6,081 nt of DNA from Gemmobacter sp. Lineage in GTDB: Bacteria; Pseudomonadota; Alphaproteobacteria; Rhodobacterales; Rhodobacteraceae. The translations under genes were made by a program, and so were the position numbers. How positions within the stretch are numbered: position 1 is the first letter of the stretch; each line of letters starts with the position of its first letter. The notes under the pieces are model-generated. The model did no database searches, had not been told where the DNA came from, and saw nothing but the letters and a program-made list of their open reading frames with translations. Location: contig JAUSPL010000070.1 in the NCBI GenBank assembly GCA_030656535.1, positions 1 to 6,081 on the forward strand. Direction: 5' to 3'. Of this stretch, positions 1 to 6,007 are shown in pieces.

Positions 1-596
1 TTGCCAACCTGACGTCAGTGATGCAGGTGATGCCATTGGCGGTCACGCTAGGCGCCGCATTATTCTTTCGAGAGCCATTGGGCTGGCGGCGGATGACTGC
101 GATCTGTGCCGGACTGGCCGGGGTGCTGGTCATCATTCGCCCAGGCACAACCGGGTTCGACCAATGGTCCCTAGTGGCATTGTTGTCGGTCTGCCTGGTC
201 GTCGGGCGCGATCTGTCCACAAGACGGTTGGCCCGCAGTGTGCCCTCGGTGACGGTCGCATTCTGGGCTGCAACGTCCGTGACCTTGCTGGGCTTGGTTC
301 TGTCCACGCAGCAGGCGTGGCAGCCTGTGCCCCTGAAGGCCGCCATTCTGATCGCGGCCGCAGCAGTTTTCGTGGTAACCGGATACCTGTTCATCATAAT
401 GGTGATGCGGGTCGGGGATATCGGCTTTACCGCGCCGTTCCGGTACACTGCACTGATCTGGGCCGTAATCCTGGCCGCTTTGGTCTTTGATGAGGCGCCG
501 GATGTCTGGACGATCCTCGGCGCGCTGATCGTCGTCGGGTCGGGCCTGTTCACCCTGTACCGAGAGCGCCAGTTGCGCCTGCGCGGGATATTGTAA
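1..596 (+). CDS. DMT-superfamily (EamA) inner-membrane permease, 5'-truncated
   Basis: The reading frame is already open at the left edge (codons from base 3 read ANLTSVMQVMPLAV), so the true start lies outside the window and the GTG at 18 or ATG at 21 is probably internal. About 197 residues are visible, ending at TAA 594-596. They contain the end of the first EamA repeat (VTLGAALFFREPLGWRR followed by a hydrophobic helix ending VLVIIRPG) and the complete second repeat, with alternating hydrophobic helices and the segment TAPFRYTALIWAVILAALVF before a short basic tail. This is the usual end of 10-TM drug/metabolite transporters, which export or import small metabolites such as amino acids or nucleotide derivatives across the inner membrane. 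The substrate cannot be told from this fragment. The next gene follows after 54 bases on the same strand, so co-transcription is possible. A small 6-bp hairpin (607-621) sits in that gap but lacks a T tract. Confidence 0.88.
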   Translation, partial: ANLTSVMQVMPLAVTLGAALFFREPLGWRRMTAICAGLAGVLVIIRPGTTGFDQWSLVALLSVCLVVGRDLSTRRLARSVPSVTVAFWAATSVTLLGLVLSTQQAWQPVPLKAAILIAAAAVFVVTGYLFIIMVMRVGDIGFTAPFRYTALIWAVILAALVFDEAPDVWTILGALIVVGSGLFTLYRERQLRLRGIL

Positions 597-650
597 TTTC
601 TGACGCCGTGCCGCTGGCACGCTGTTCACCGCCACAAAAAGGGGGGCGCC

Positions 651-1781
651 ATGCAGGACCCGATCTTCACCCGGCACAGCACCGACAAAGCCCTGGCTTT
701 TTCGCCAGAGGAGTATGAGGCCCGGCTGGAGGGTCTGCGCGACATACTGGACCTCCACGGTCTGGATGCGATCGTGCTGACTTCGGGGCCGGGGGGGGGC
801 TATTGGGGCGGGCTTCTGCCGGGTGCCTTTGGCCGGGCCCAGGGGGTGGTCGTGACAGCGCTTGATGCCGTGGTCGTCACTGCCGCCTATGCCGGCCTTA
901 CCGCGTTGCAAAGCAGCCCGTTTGAAGCGGTTGTGCATGACGACCACGGACGAGATCGGTTCTGGCGGGCGGTTGCCCATGTGACAGGTCCGGACAAGGC
1001 GATTGGGGTCGAGGCCGACAGCATGACCATGGTGCAGGCCGACATGATGACCCATTTTCTGCGCCCAAAGCGCGGGATGGATATCGCCCCTGCGACCCGC
1101 ACGCAACGGCTGGTCAAATCCGATGCCGAACTGTCATTGATCCAGTCGGGCGTCGCGATTGCGCAAGCTGCGCAGGACGCGGTCGGCGCCGCGCTGAGGG
1201 CTGGCGCACGGGCGGTCGATCTTGAACACCTCGGGCGTGAGACACTTTGTACCCGGACCGCACGGCAGTTCCCCGACCTTGCGCCGACAGGGGGCCATGT
1301 CTGGGTGCAGTCCGGTCCCGGAACTGATGGCATCTGGACAAGGCAGGCCCCACGCAAGATCAAGGCCCATGACCCGGTGAACGTGACCTGCCTCGCGATG
1401 ATTGCCGGGTACGCCGTCCCGGTGTCACGCAGCTTTGTCATGGGGGCCGACCAGCAAGATCTGTCGCGCACGGACCGCCAGCGCGCCGTTCTGGCCGCCA
1501 TCCGCCCCGGCGTGACCTGCGCCGAGTTGGCCGCGCTGTATGGCACCGAGGCCCCGGGCGCGTTGGGTCATTCAGTCGGCCTGACCGGGTCCATGCTGGT
1601 GCGCGAGGCGGGGCTTGATCTGCGCGCCGACAATGACACCGCATTGGAGGTCGGAATGGTCCTGAGCCTTGGCGCACTAGAAACGACGACTCGCGGAGGT
1701 CACTACGCCACCGACGTGGTGATCGTGATGGAAAACGGGGCCGAGGTATTGACCGGGCAGCCGCCAATGCCTGTCCCTTGA
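651..1781 (+). CDS. Creatinase-like M24 (pita-bread fold) protein with degenerate active site
   Basis: A 376-residue cytoplasmic protein without a signal peptide. ATG 651 follows a purine run (A5G6, 636-646) that can serve as ribosome binding site. Residues about 18-150 match the creatinase N-terminal domain in pattern (FSPEEYEARLEGLR, then IVLTS, AFGRAQGVVVT). Residues about 155-370 match the pita-bread catalytic domain: VQSGPGTDG (219-227), MIAGY (250-254), GHSVG (306-310), REAGLDLR (318-325), GMVLSL (335-340), and a VVIVMENGAE ending. Against Pseudomonas creatinase as I remember it, His232 is replaced by Trp229, Glu262 by Ser259, Glu358 by Gly341 and His376 by Thr354; only His307 (creatinase His324) is kept. 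The metal ligands of true aminopeptidases are also absent. At 376 residues it is shorter than creatinase (about 403), with gaps near the catalytic centre. It is therefore an M24-family member whose activity is doubtful: a binding protein, pseudoenzyme, or enzyme with different chemistry. Creatinase, Xaa-Pro dipeptidase or ectoine hydrolase labels would be over-assignments. A run of nine G lies in the coding region at 791-799, but the frame matches the family on both sides, so the gene is intact. Confidence 0.87.
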   Translation: MQDPIFTRHSTDKALAFSPEEYEARLEGLRDILDLHGLDAIVLTSGPGGGYWGGLLPGAFGRAQGVVVTALDAVVVTAAYAGLTALQSSPFEAVVHDDHGRDRFWRAVAHVTGPDKAIGVEADSMTMVQADMMTHFLRPKRGMDIAPATRTQRLVKSDAELSLIQSGVAIAQAAQDAVGAALRAGARAVDLEHLGRETLCTRTARQFPDLAPTGGHVWVQSGPGTDGIWTRQAPRKIKAHDPVNVTCLAMIAGYAVPVSRSFVMGADQQDLSRTDRQRAVLAAIRPGVTCAELAALYGTEAPGALGHSVGLTGSMLVREAGLDLRADNDTALEVGMVLSLGALETTTRGGHYATDVVIVMENGAEVLTGQPPMPVP

Positions 1782-1819
1782 TCCGGCATCATCCTTTAGA
1801 CCACGCTCCTTGGATATTT

Positions 1820-1869
1820 TTGCCGCAGCGGCCCGACAGGCTTGACCTTTTGCGGCCTGCATGCGGCAA
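1820..1869 (+). other. Possible long hairpin in the M24 / L,D-transpeptidase gap
   Basis: The arm TTGCCGCA (1820-1827) pairs exactly with TGCGGCAA (1862-1869). Nested inside, CAGGC (1837-1841) pairs with GCCTG (1855-1859). The first arm can alternatively pair with TGCGGC at 1851-1856. No T tract follows on either strand, so this is not a standard intrinsic terminator. The rest of the 145-base gap (1782-1926) shows no convincing promoter and no coding sequence. Chance G+C-rich pairing is possible. Confidence 0.3.
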
Positions 1870-1911
1870 GGGAACCTCAAGTACCCTGCGTCACGATCGG
1901 GTGCACCGGAC

Positions 1912-1917
1912 AGAGGA
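1912..1917 (+). promoter_or_regulatory. Ribosome binding site supporting the TTG start at 1927
   Basis: AGAGGA ends nine bases before the TTG at 1927. No comparable Shine-Dalgarno sequence precedes the in-frame ATG at 1861 (upstream TTGCGGCCTGC) or the ATG at 1969. This, with the signal-peptide layout, decides the start of the L,D-transpeptidase. Confidence 0.5.
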
Positions 1918-1926
1918 ATCCTTGCT

Positions 1927-2631
1927 TTGACCCCACGTTCATTTGCCACCACACTGTTGCGCCGTACCATGGCGATCGCCCTTTTCGCAACCTTGGCCGC
2001 CTGCGCAGCCCCGCCGCCCACAACCACGCCTGAGGTGGCAGGCTATGGGGTGATCGAAGAAGCCGGTTTCACCATCGATGCTGTGCCAGAAAGGTATGTG
2101 CCCGCACAAAACCGCAAGGCACAGGTTGCCTATGCCGGATCCGAACGTCCCGGCACCATCGTCGTCGACCCATACGCCAAGGTCCTTTACCTGGTCGAAG
2201 AAGGCGGCACAGCCATACGGTATCGCGTCGCCGTGGGCCGCGAAGGGCGTGCGATGCGCGGTGGCAGCTATGTTGGCCGCAAGGCGGAATGGCCCTATTG
2301 GACACCTACGGCCAACATGATCCGCACCCAACCGGAACTGTACGCCGACTTGGCTGGCGGGATGGAACCCGGGCCAAAGAACCCCTTGGGTGCGCGGTCG
2401 CTTTATCTGTATCGCGGCAACCGCGACACGATGTACCGTATCCACGGAACCGGGGACTATACCTCGATCGGGCGCGCGACGTCGGCGGGTTGTATCCGGC
2501 TTTACAACCAGGACATCATCGACCTTTACGAACGGGTCCCGACCGGAAGCACGGTCCGGGTACGGACGCAGGCCGAAAGTCTGGAAATTGAAGGCCCGCA
2601 GCCAGAAGAGCCTGAAATCATCGACGGCTGA
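1927..2631 (+). CDS. L,D-transpeptidase (YkuD domain), putative lipoprotein
   Basis: L,D-transpeptidases act in the periplasm and use a catalytic cysteine to form 3-3 cross-links in peptidoglycan or to attach proteins to it. From TTG 1927 the product is 234 residues. The N-terminus has basic residues (LLRR, 10-13), a hydrophobic stretch and the lipobox LAAC (23-26), so Cys26 is probably lipidated. A Pro/Thr-rich linker follows. The YkuD domain spans about 76-213, with GTIVVD (76-81), LYLVEEGG (87-94), NPLGARSLYL (152-161), and the catalytic RIHG (His173) and SAGCIRL motif (186-192; Cys189, Arg191). All expected catalytic residues are present. The C-terminus is acidic. An ATG at 1861 would give 22 more residues and push the signal sequence inward; ATG 1969 would remove the positive n-region; both look worse. 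The gene converges with the cupin gene and ends at the shared terminator. Which L,D-transpeptidase subtype it is cannot be told. Family assignment is firm; the exact start is moderately sure. Confidence 0.9.
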   Translation: MTPRSFATTLLRRTMAIALFATLAACAAPPPTTTPEVAGYGVIEEAGFTIDAVPERYVPAQNRKAQVAYAGSERPGTIVVDPYAKVLYLVEEGGTAIRYRVAVGREGRAMRGGSYVGRKAEWPYWTPTANMIRTQPELYADLAGGMEPGPKNPLGARSLYLYRGNRDTMYRIHGTGDYTSIGRATSAGCIRLYNQDIIDLYERVPTGSTVRVRTQAESLEIEGPQPEEPEIIDG

Positions 2632-2653
2632 CTGCCTTTGCAATAAACACCAC

Positions 2654-2687
2654 GACAAACGGCGCGGGGCCTTCCGCGCCGTTTGTC
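2654..2687. terminator. Bidirectional terminator between convergent genes
   Basis: A perfect 14-bp inverted repeat: GACAAACGGCGCGG (2654-2667) and CCGCGCCGTTTGTC (2674-2687), with a 6-base loop GGCCTT. Seen from either strand the GC-rich core is followed by GTTTGTC, a short T-rich tail. It lies 22 bases after the L,D-transpeptidase stop and overlaps the cupin stop codon (2686-2688). Its symmetric position between converging genes fits a terminator for both. The T tails are short, so efficiency is uncertain. Confidence 0.75.
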
Positions 2688-3027
2688 ATTCAACGATGAC
2701 GTACTCTTTCACCGTGGTTTCAAGCACTGTCCACGTCCCGCTAAAGCCGGGCCGGATGACCCAGGAATCGCCAGCCCGAAGGTGTGTTTCACAGCCTGCC
2801 TCATCGGTCAGCACCGAATGGCCTTCCAGGATGCGGACGTATTCCCACTCATCATACTCGACCCGCCAGCAACCGGGCGTGGATTGCCACACCCCGGCCC
2901 ACGTCGCCCCACGGGCTTCAAGGTTCCAGGTCGTATGTACCGGATCACCCGACAGAACCCGGTCTGGATCAGGGCGCGAGACCTCGGGCACGCAGCCGTC
3001 CCTGGTCAGTTGGATCAGGTGTGTCAT
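2686..3027 (-). CDS. Small cupin-domain protein (Cupin_3 / DUF861 type)
   Basis: A 113-residue single-domain protein. The ATG at 3027 is chosen because AAGGAGGA sits five bases upstream; an upstream in-frame start (3078) would run through the terminator hairpin and adds residues unlike the family. The cupin core lies at about 35-112, with DEWEYVRILEGHSVLTDEAG (59-78), LRAGDSWVIRPGFSGTW (83-99) and KEYVIVE at the end. This matches the DUF861/Cupin_3 pattern (W-E-x-x-x-x-L-E-G, then G-D-x-x-x-I-P/R-x-G-F-x-G-T-W). Relatives include (S)-ureidoglycine aminohydrolase and many uncharacterised single-domain proteins beside amino acid or opine catabolic genes. The classical His-rich cupin metal motif is not evident. 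It is the last gene of the minus-strand unit after the M20 deacylase and the binding protein, separated from the latter by a terminator-like hairpin. Function unknown; an accessory or sensing role in catabolism is only inference. Confidence 0.85.
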   Translation of the reverse strand: MTHLIQLTRDGCVPEVSRPDPDRVLSGDPVHTTWNLEARGATWAGVWQSTPGCWRVEYDEWEYVRILEGHSVLTDEAGCETHLRAGDSWVIRPGFSGTWTVLETTVKEYVIVE

Positions 3028-3031
3028 TGCG

Positions 3032-3039
3032 TCCTCCTT
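3032..3039 (-). promoter_or_regulatory. Strong Shine-Dalgarno site fixing the cupin start
   Basis: On the minus strand AAGGAGGA lies five bases before ATG 3027. It is a near-perfect anti-16S match and begins only two bases after the T-rich tail of the upstream hairpin. Confidence 0.85.
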
Positions 3040-3040
3040 G

Positions 3041-3076
3041 CAAAAGAAAGCGCGGCCGGGAACAACCCGGCCGCGC
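3041..3076 (-). terminator. Intrinsic terminator or attenuator after the binding-protein gene
   Basis: A perfect 11-bp stem, GCGCGGCCGGG (3066-3076 read on the minus strand) with CCCGGCCGCGC (3050-3060), has a 5-base loop and is followed on the minus strand by TTTCTTTT (3042-3049). This is a classical intrinsic-terminator layout. It starts 16 bases beyond the binding-protein stop codon and its tail abuts the cupin ribosome binding site. In binding-protein operons such hairpins often end most transcripts, or protect the 3' end of the binding-protein message, so that downstream genes are expressed less. There is little room for a separate cupin promoter after it. Confidence 0.8.
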
Positions 3077-3092
3077 AATCAGAACAAATGGA

Positions 3093-4565
3093 TCAATCTT
3101 CCCAGTATACGGCTGTCATGTCATAGGCTGGTGCGGGCGAATTTTCCCACAGACCCTTGATCTTGGCATTGGCGACGCCGGTTTTGGGCAACTGGAACAG
3201 ATAGCCATTGACGTAGTCCTCGGCGATCATCGTTTGCGCCTGTTTTACCAGATCGCTACGCGCAGCAGCGTCAGTGGTGACACCAAGCTTGTCCATGAGG
3301 GCTATGAACTCTGGCTTGCCATACTGAAAGTAGTAGTCAGGCCGCGCATAGATATTGATGTCGGCAGGTTCGACGTGGCTGATGATGGTCAGGTCAAAAT
3401 CCTTGCCCTTGAACACCTGTTCCAGCCACTGGGCCCATTCGACGTTGATGATCTCGGTCTCGATCCCCACGGCACGCAATTGCGAGGCGATGATTTCGCC
3501 GCCACGCCGGGCATAGCTGGGCGGCGGAAGATGCAGACGCAGCTTCAACCCCGACACACCAGCTTCTGCCAGCAGTTTCTTGGACAATTCAGGGTCATAG
3601 GCCGACAGGCTGGTCAGATCGACATAGTCGGGGTTATGCGGTGCAAAATGGGTGCCAATGGGCGTGCCATAGCCGAACATCGCGCCGTCGATAAGCTCCT
3701 TGCGGTTGATCGCATGGGCAATTGCCTTGCGCACCCGCACATCCGACAATTGACCGGACTTGTTGTTCATCCCCAGAATGGTTTCACCCTCGGTCGAGCC
3801 AACGATCACCGAAAACCGTGGATCGGACTGAAACTGCGCCAGCGTTTCCGGAGACGGATAGACCGGGAAGGCGTCTATGTCCTCGGCCATCATGGCGGCA
3901 AAGGCCGCTGTCGGATCGGAAATGAACTTGAAGGTCACTTCGGTCAATACGGGTTTGGTGCCCCAGTAATCGGGGTTTGCCACGATTTCGATCCGGTCGC
4001 CCTGCGCCCAGGTCCCCAGTTTGAAAGGTCCAGTCCCCACAGGCTGGGTTGCGTTGGTCGCAACCGATTCCGGCGCCATGATGACCGCGTCACCCCAGGC
4101 CATGTTGAACCCAAAGTTTCCGTTCGGGGCAGTCAGCGTCACCCTGACGGTGGTGGGGTCAACGGCTTCGACCGACTCGATCCCGGCGAACAGCTGTTTT
4201 TGCGCGTTGGTGCTGTCCGCCGCACGGGCACGGTCCAGTGTGAAAACCACGTCTTCGGCTGTCATGTCAGTGCCGTCGTGGAACTTGACGCCGGAATGCA
4301 GCTTGAACGTCCAGACCTTGCCATCGTCAGACACCGTCCAGCTTTCGGCCAGCGCAGGGTGAACCGAACCATCAGGCCCGAACCGTGTCAGACCTTCATA
4401 GATGTTGGCATAGGTCACTTCGCGAATTGCGGCAGCAGCACCCGACGTTGGGTCAAGGTTCGGTGGCTCCAGCTGCATGCCGATGGTGATCGTGGTCTGT
4501 GCGGCCATGGCAGCGCCGGTCATCAGCGCAAGTGCGGCGACCGAAAGTTTAAGGCGGTTCAACAT
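3093..4565 (-). CDS. ABC transporter periplasmic solute-binding protein, family 5 (DppA/OppA-like)
   Basis: A 490-residue secreted protein. ATG 4565 follows AGGAGAGG at six-base spacing. The signal peptide covers residues 1-21 (basic MLNRLK, hydrophobic core, cleavage at AMA/AQ); there is no lipobox cysteine, so it should be a soluble periplasmic protein. The mature part has the SBP_bac_5 hallmarks: NIYEGLTRFGPDG (54-66), PALAESWTVSDDGKVWTFKL (70-89), GVKFHDG (92-98) with TAEDVVFTLDR (102-112), and PVGTGPFKLGTW (175-186) ahead of NPDYWG (197-202). Members bind di- and oligopeptides, nickel, glutathione, opines or other compounds; the ligand is not predictable here. The gene follows the M20 deacylase after 39 bases, surely in the same transcript, which suggests that the imported ligand carries an amide bond the deacylase cleaves. 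No permease or ATPase genes adjoin it, unlike most family 5 operons, so it must work with membrane components encoded elsewhere. Confidence 0.95.
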   Translation of the reverse strand: MLNRLKLSVAALALMTGAAMAAQTTITIGMQLEPPNLDPTSGAAAAIREVTYANIYEGLTRFGPDGSVHPALAESWTVSDDGKVWTFKLHSGVKFHDGTDMTAEDVVFTLDRARAADSTNAQKQLFAGIESVEAVDPTTVRVTLTAPNGNFGFNMAWGDAVIMAPESVATNATQPVGTGPFKLGTWAQGDRIEIVANPDYWGTKPVLTEVTFKFISDPTAAFAAMMAEDIDAFPVYPSPETLAQFQSDPRFSVIVGSTEGETILGMNNKSGQLSDVRVRKAIAHAINRKELIDGAMFGYGTPIGTHFAPHNPDYVDLTSLSAYDPELSKKLLAEAGVSGLKLRLHLPPPSYARRGGEIIASQLRAVGIETEIINVEWAQWLEQVFKGKDFDLTIISHVEPADINIYARPDYYFQYGKPEFIALMDKLGVTTDAAARSDLVKQAQTMIAEDYVNGYLFQLPKTGVANAKIKGLWENSPAPAYDMTAVYWED

Positions 4566-4604
4566 TATTACCTCTCCTGGACGTGTGGTTGCGGTCTTTC
4601 GCCG

Positions 4605-5876
4605 CTAGAGCAACAGTTCTTTAAGGGTCAGCGCCATCACCTTGGCGCTGTCCATCATATCATCGACACCCACCCATTCGTCGGGCTGGTGTGCAAGGTC
4701 CAGAACCCCGGGACCATAGGCAATGCAGTTTTTCAGCTTGCCGATGCGATCAATGTGCTTTTGGTCATAGGTGCCCGGCGAAACAACATACTCGGCATGT
4801 TTTCCAAGCACCTTTTCAATAGCCCCGGCGACAGTACGCACCACTGGTGCATCTTTGTCGGTCATGCTGGGCTGGACCTCGAACAGATCCCGGATGTCAT
4901 ATTGAAAGGTCGGGCGCTGCGCTTTTACCCGCTCCATCAGCGCGGTTATCTCGTCCTTCACGTCGCCGATCGACTCTTCGATCAAGAATCGACGGTCAAT
5001 GATGATACGGCACCGGTCCGCAACGCAGGGTGCAGGCAAGCCGGTATAACCCTCTTCGGGTTCCGCCTCGCCACCATGGACCGAATTGATGTTCATCGTG
5101 GATTGCCGGGCGCCTTCCGGGATCACCGGCATCGCCGTGTATTTTCCGGTCAGCATCGGGTATAGCGCGGTCTCCATCTCATGCAGCACAGCGCCCATGT
5201 GCCGGATCGCGGAATCGCCCAGGAACGGCATCGACCCATGCGCGATTCGGCCCTTGGTTTCGATCTCGGCCCACCAGACACCCCGATGGCCAAGACAGAT
5301 ACGGTCCTTGTGCAAAGGCTCGGGAATGATGACGTGTTGTACGCGCGCCGGGTCGAAATAGCCCCGCTCCGCCATGTAGGCCACACCGCCGAATCCGCCA
5401 GATTCCTCGTCGGCCGTGGCGCTGATTTCGATGGCGCCCTTGAAGTCGGGACAAGCCGCAATGAACGCCTCGGCCGCGATGATCGACGCCGCAAGCCCGC
5501 CCTTCATGTCACAGGCGCCGCGCCCGTAGATCTTGCCGTCGTGCAGTTCCCCGCCGAACGGATCGCGCGTCCAGCCGTGACCGACCTCAACCACGTCATG
5601 GTGGCTGTTGAAATGAACACATTCGCCCGCGGCTGTGCCGTCGCGTCGGGCCAAAAGGTTCCAGCGTGGGTAGGTCTCTGAATCTCCCGGTGCACCATGG
5701 GCACGGATGAACTCTATCTTGAACTCTGTCCCCAACCGCGCGGCCAGGTAGTCACATATTTCCCGGTAATTGCGTCCCGGCGGGTTCAACGTCGGGATGC
5801 GGATGAGGTCTTGCGTCAGCGCGATCAGTGAATCGCGGCGTGCGGTGATTTCGGAGAGGATGCGTGCTTCAGTCAT
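4605..5876 (-). CDS. M20-family deacylase/peptidase (ArgE/DapE type)
   Basis: A 423-residue cytoplasmic metallohydrolase with no signal peptide. The family uses two zinc ions to hydrolyse amide bonds of N-acyl amino acids or small peptides (acetylornithine deacetylase, succinyl-diaminopimelate desuccinylase, carboxypeptidases). All expected active-site elements are visible: SHHDVV with His92 and Asp94, GRGACDMKGG with bridging Asp123, ADEESGG with catalytic Glu157 and ligand Glu158, IIPEP with Glu186, dimerisation-domain GRIAHGSMP with His213, and C-terminal LAHQPDEWV with His396. The catalytic domain is about 1-195 and 310-423; the dimerisation lid lies between. ATG 5876 gives the usual family N-terminus (RDSLIALTQDLIRIPTLNPPG-type start), although no good Shine-Dalgarno sequence precedes it. 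It is the first gene of the minus-strand unit, upstream of the binding protein and cupin. Its true substrate is unknown: arginine biosynthesis ArgE or lysine DapE would not normally sit with a binding protein, so a catabolic role on an imported compound is more likely. Confidence 0.94.
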   Translation of the reverse strand: MTEARILSEITARRDSLIALTQDLIRIPTLNPPGRNYREICDYLAARLGTEFKIEFIRAHGAPGDSETYPRWNLLARRDGTAAGECVHFNSHHDVVEVGHGWTRDPFGGELHDGKIYGRGACDMKGGLAASIIAAEAFIAACPDFKGAIEISATADEESGGFGGVAYMAERGYFDPARVQHVIIPEPLHKDRICLGHRGVWWAEIETKGRIAHGSMPFLGDSAIRHMGAVLHEMETALYPMLTGKYTAMPVIPEGARQSTMNINSVHGGEAEPEEGYTGLPAPCVADRCRIIIDRRFLIEESIGDVKDEITALMERVKAQRPTFQYDIRDLFEVQPSMTDKDAPVVRTVAGAIEKVLGKHAEYVVSPGTYDQKHIDRIGKLKNCIAYGPGVLDLAHQPDEWVGVDDMMDSAKVMALTLKELLL

Positions 5877-5944
5877 GTCCGCAGACTGCCCCTGATTTTG
5901 ATCCGCTGCAACGGGGGAAAAGTATGCAAAAGCGGGTGACGCAA

Positions 5945-5969
5945 GGGATGTATTTTGTCATAACATCCC
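5945..5969. promoter_or_regulatory. Inverted repeat, candidate operator
   Basis: GGGATGT (5945-5951) and ACATCCC (5963-5969) form a perfect 7-bp inverted repeat with an 11-base A+T-rich spacer; half-sites are 18 bases apart centre to centre. It lies in the 131-base gap between the divergent M20 and rightward genes and covers the putative -35 element at 5955. This is the size and place expected of a dimeric repressor or activator site, but no regulator gene is visible and no known family motif is matched. Confidence 0.35.
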
Positions 5970-5983
5970 CAATTGATTTCAAT
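5955..5983 (+). promoter_or_regulatory. Candidate sigma70-type promoter for the rightward gene
   Basis: TTGTCA (5955-5960, five of six to consensus) is followed after 17 bases by TTCAAT (5978-5983, four of six). Predicted transcription would begin near 5990, about 18 bases before the ATG at 6008. I could not find an equally good pair for the leftward M20 operon in the same gap. Confidence 0.35.
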
Positions 5984-6007
5984 AACGATTGCCGGATGGA
6001 GGGCAGG

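Noticed and set aside
607..621. Hairpin CGTGCC-GCT-GGCACG after the DMT permease gene
   Set aside because: The stem is only 6 bp with a 3-base loop and no T tract, so it does not support a terminator call.
171..1106. A 311-codon open frame on the - strand across the DMT and M24 genes
   Set aside because: It overlaps two genes with clear family signatures, and its translation is low-complexity and Gln/Arg/His-rich with no domain.
1842..1870. TTGACC at 1842 as a -35 box for the L,D-transpeptidase gene
   Set aside because: No acceptable -10 hexamer lies 15-20 bases downstream (GC-rich GCGGCAAGG).
1861..1926. N-terminal extension of the L,D-transpeptidase from ATG 1861
   Set aside because: No ribosome binding site precedes this ATG, and the 22 extra residues would bury the signal sequence and lipobox too far inside.
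3028..3078. Longer cupin reading frame starting at 3078
   Set aside because: It would translate through the terminator hairpin and the strong Shine-Dalgarno site that serves ATG 3027, and the added residues look random.
2784..5165. A 793-codon open frame on the + strand, antisense to the cupin, binding-protein and M20 genes
   Set aside because: Over the binding-protein and M20 genes its codons are in exact register opposite theirs, so antisense stops would arise only from TTA, CTA or TCA codons, which are rare in this GC-rich genome. Its product is rich in His/Arg/Gly with no recognisable domain, and the minus-strand genes have full family signatures and good ribosome sites. It is a by-product of codon bias.
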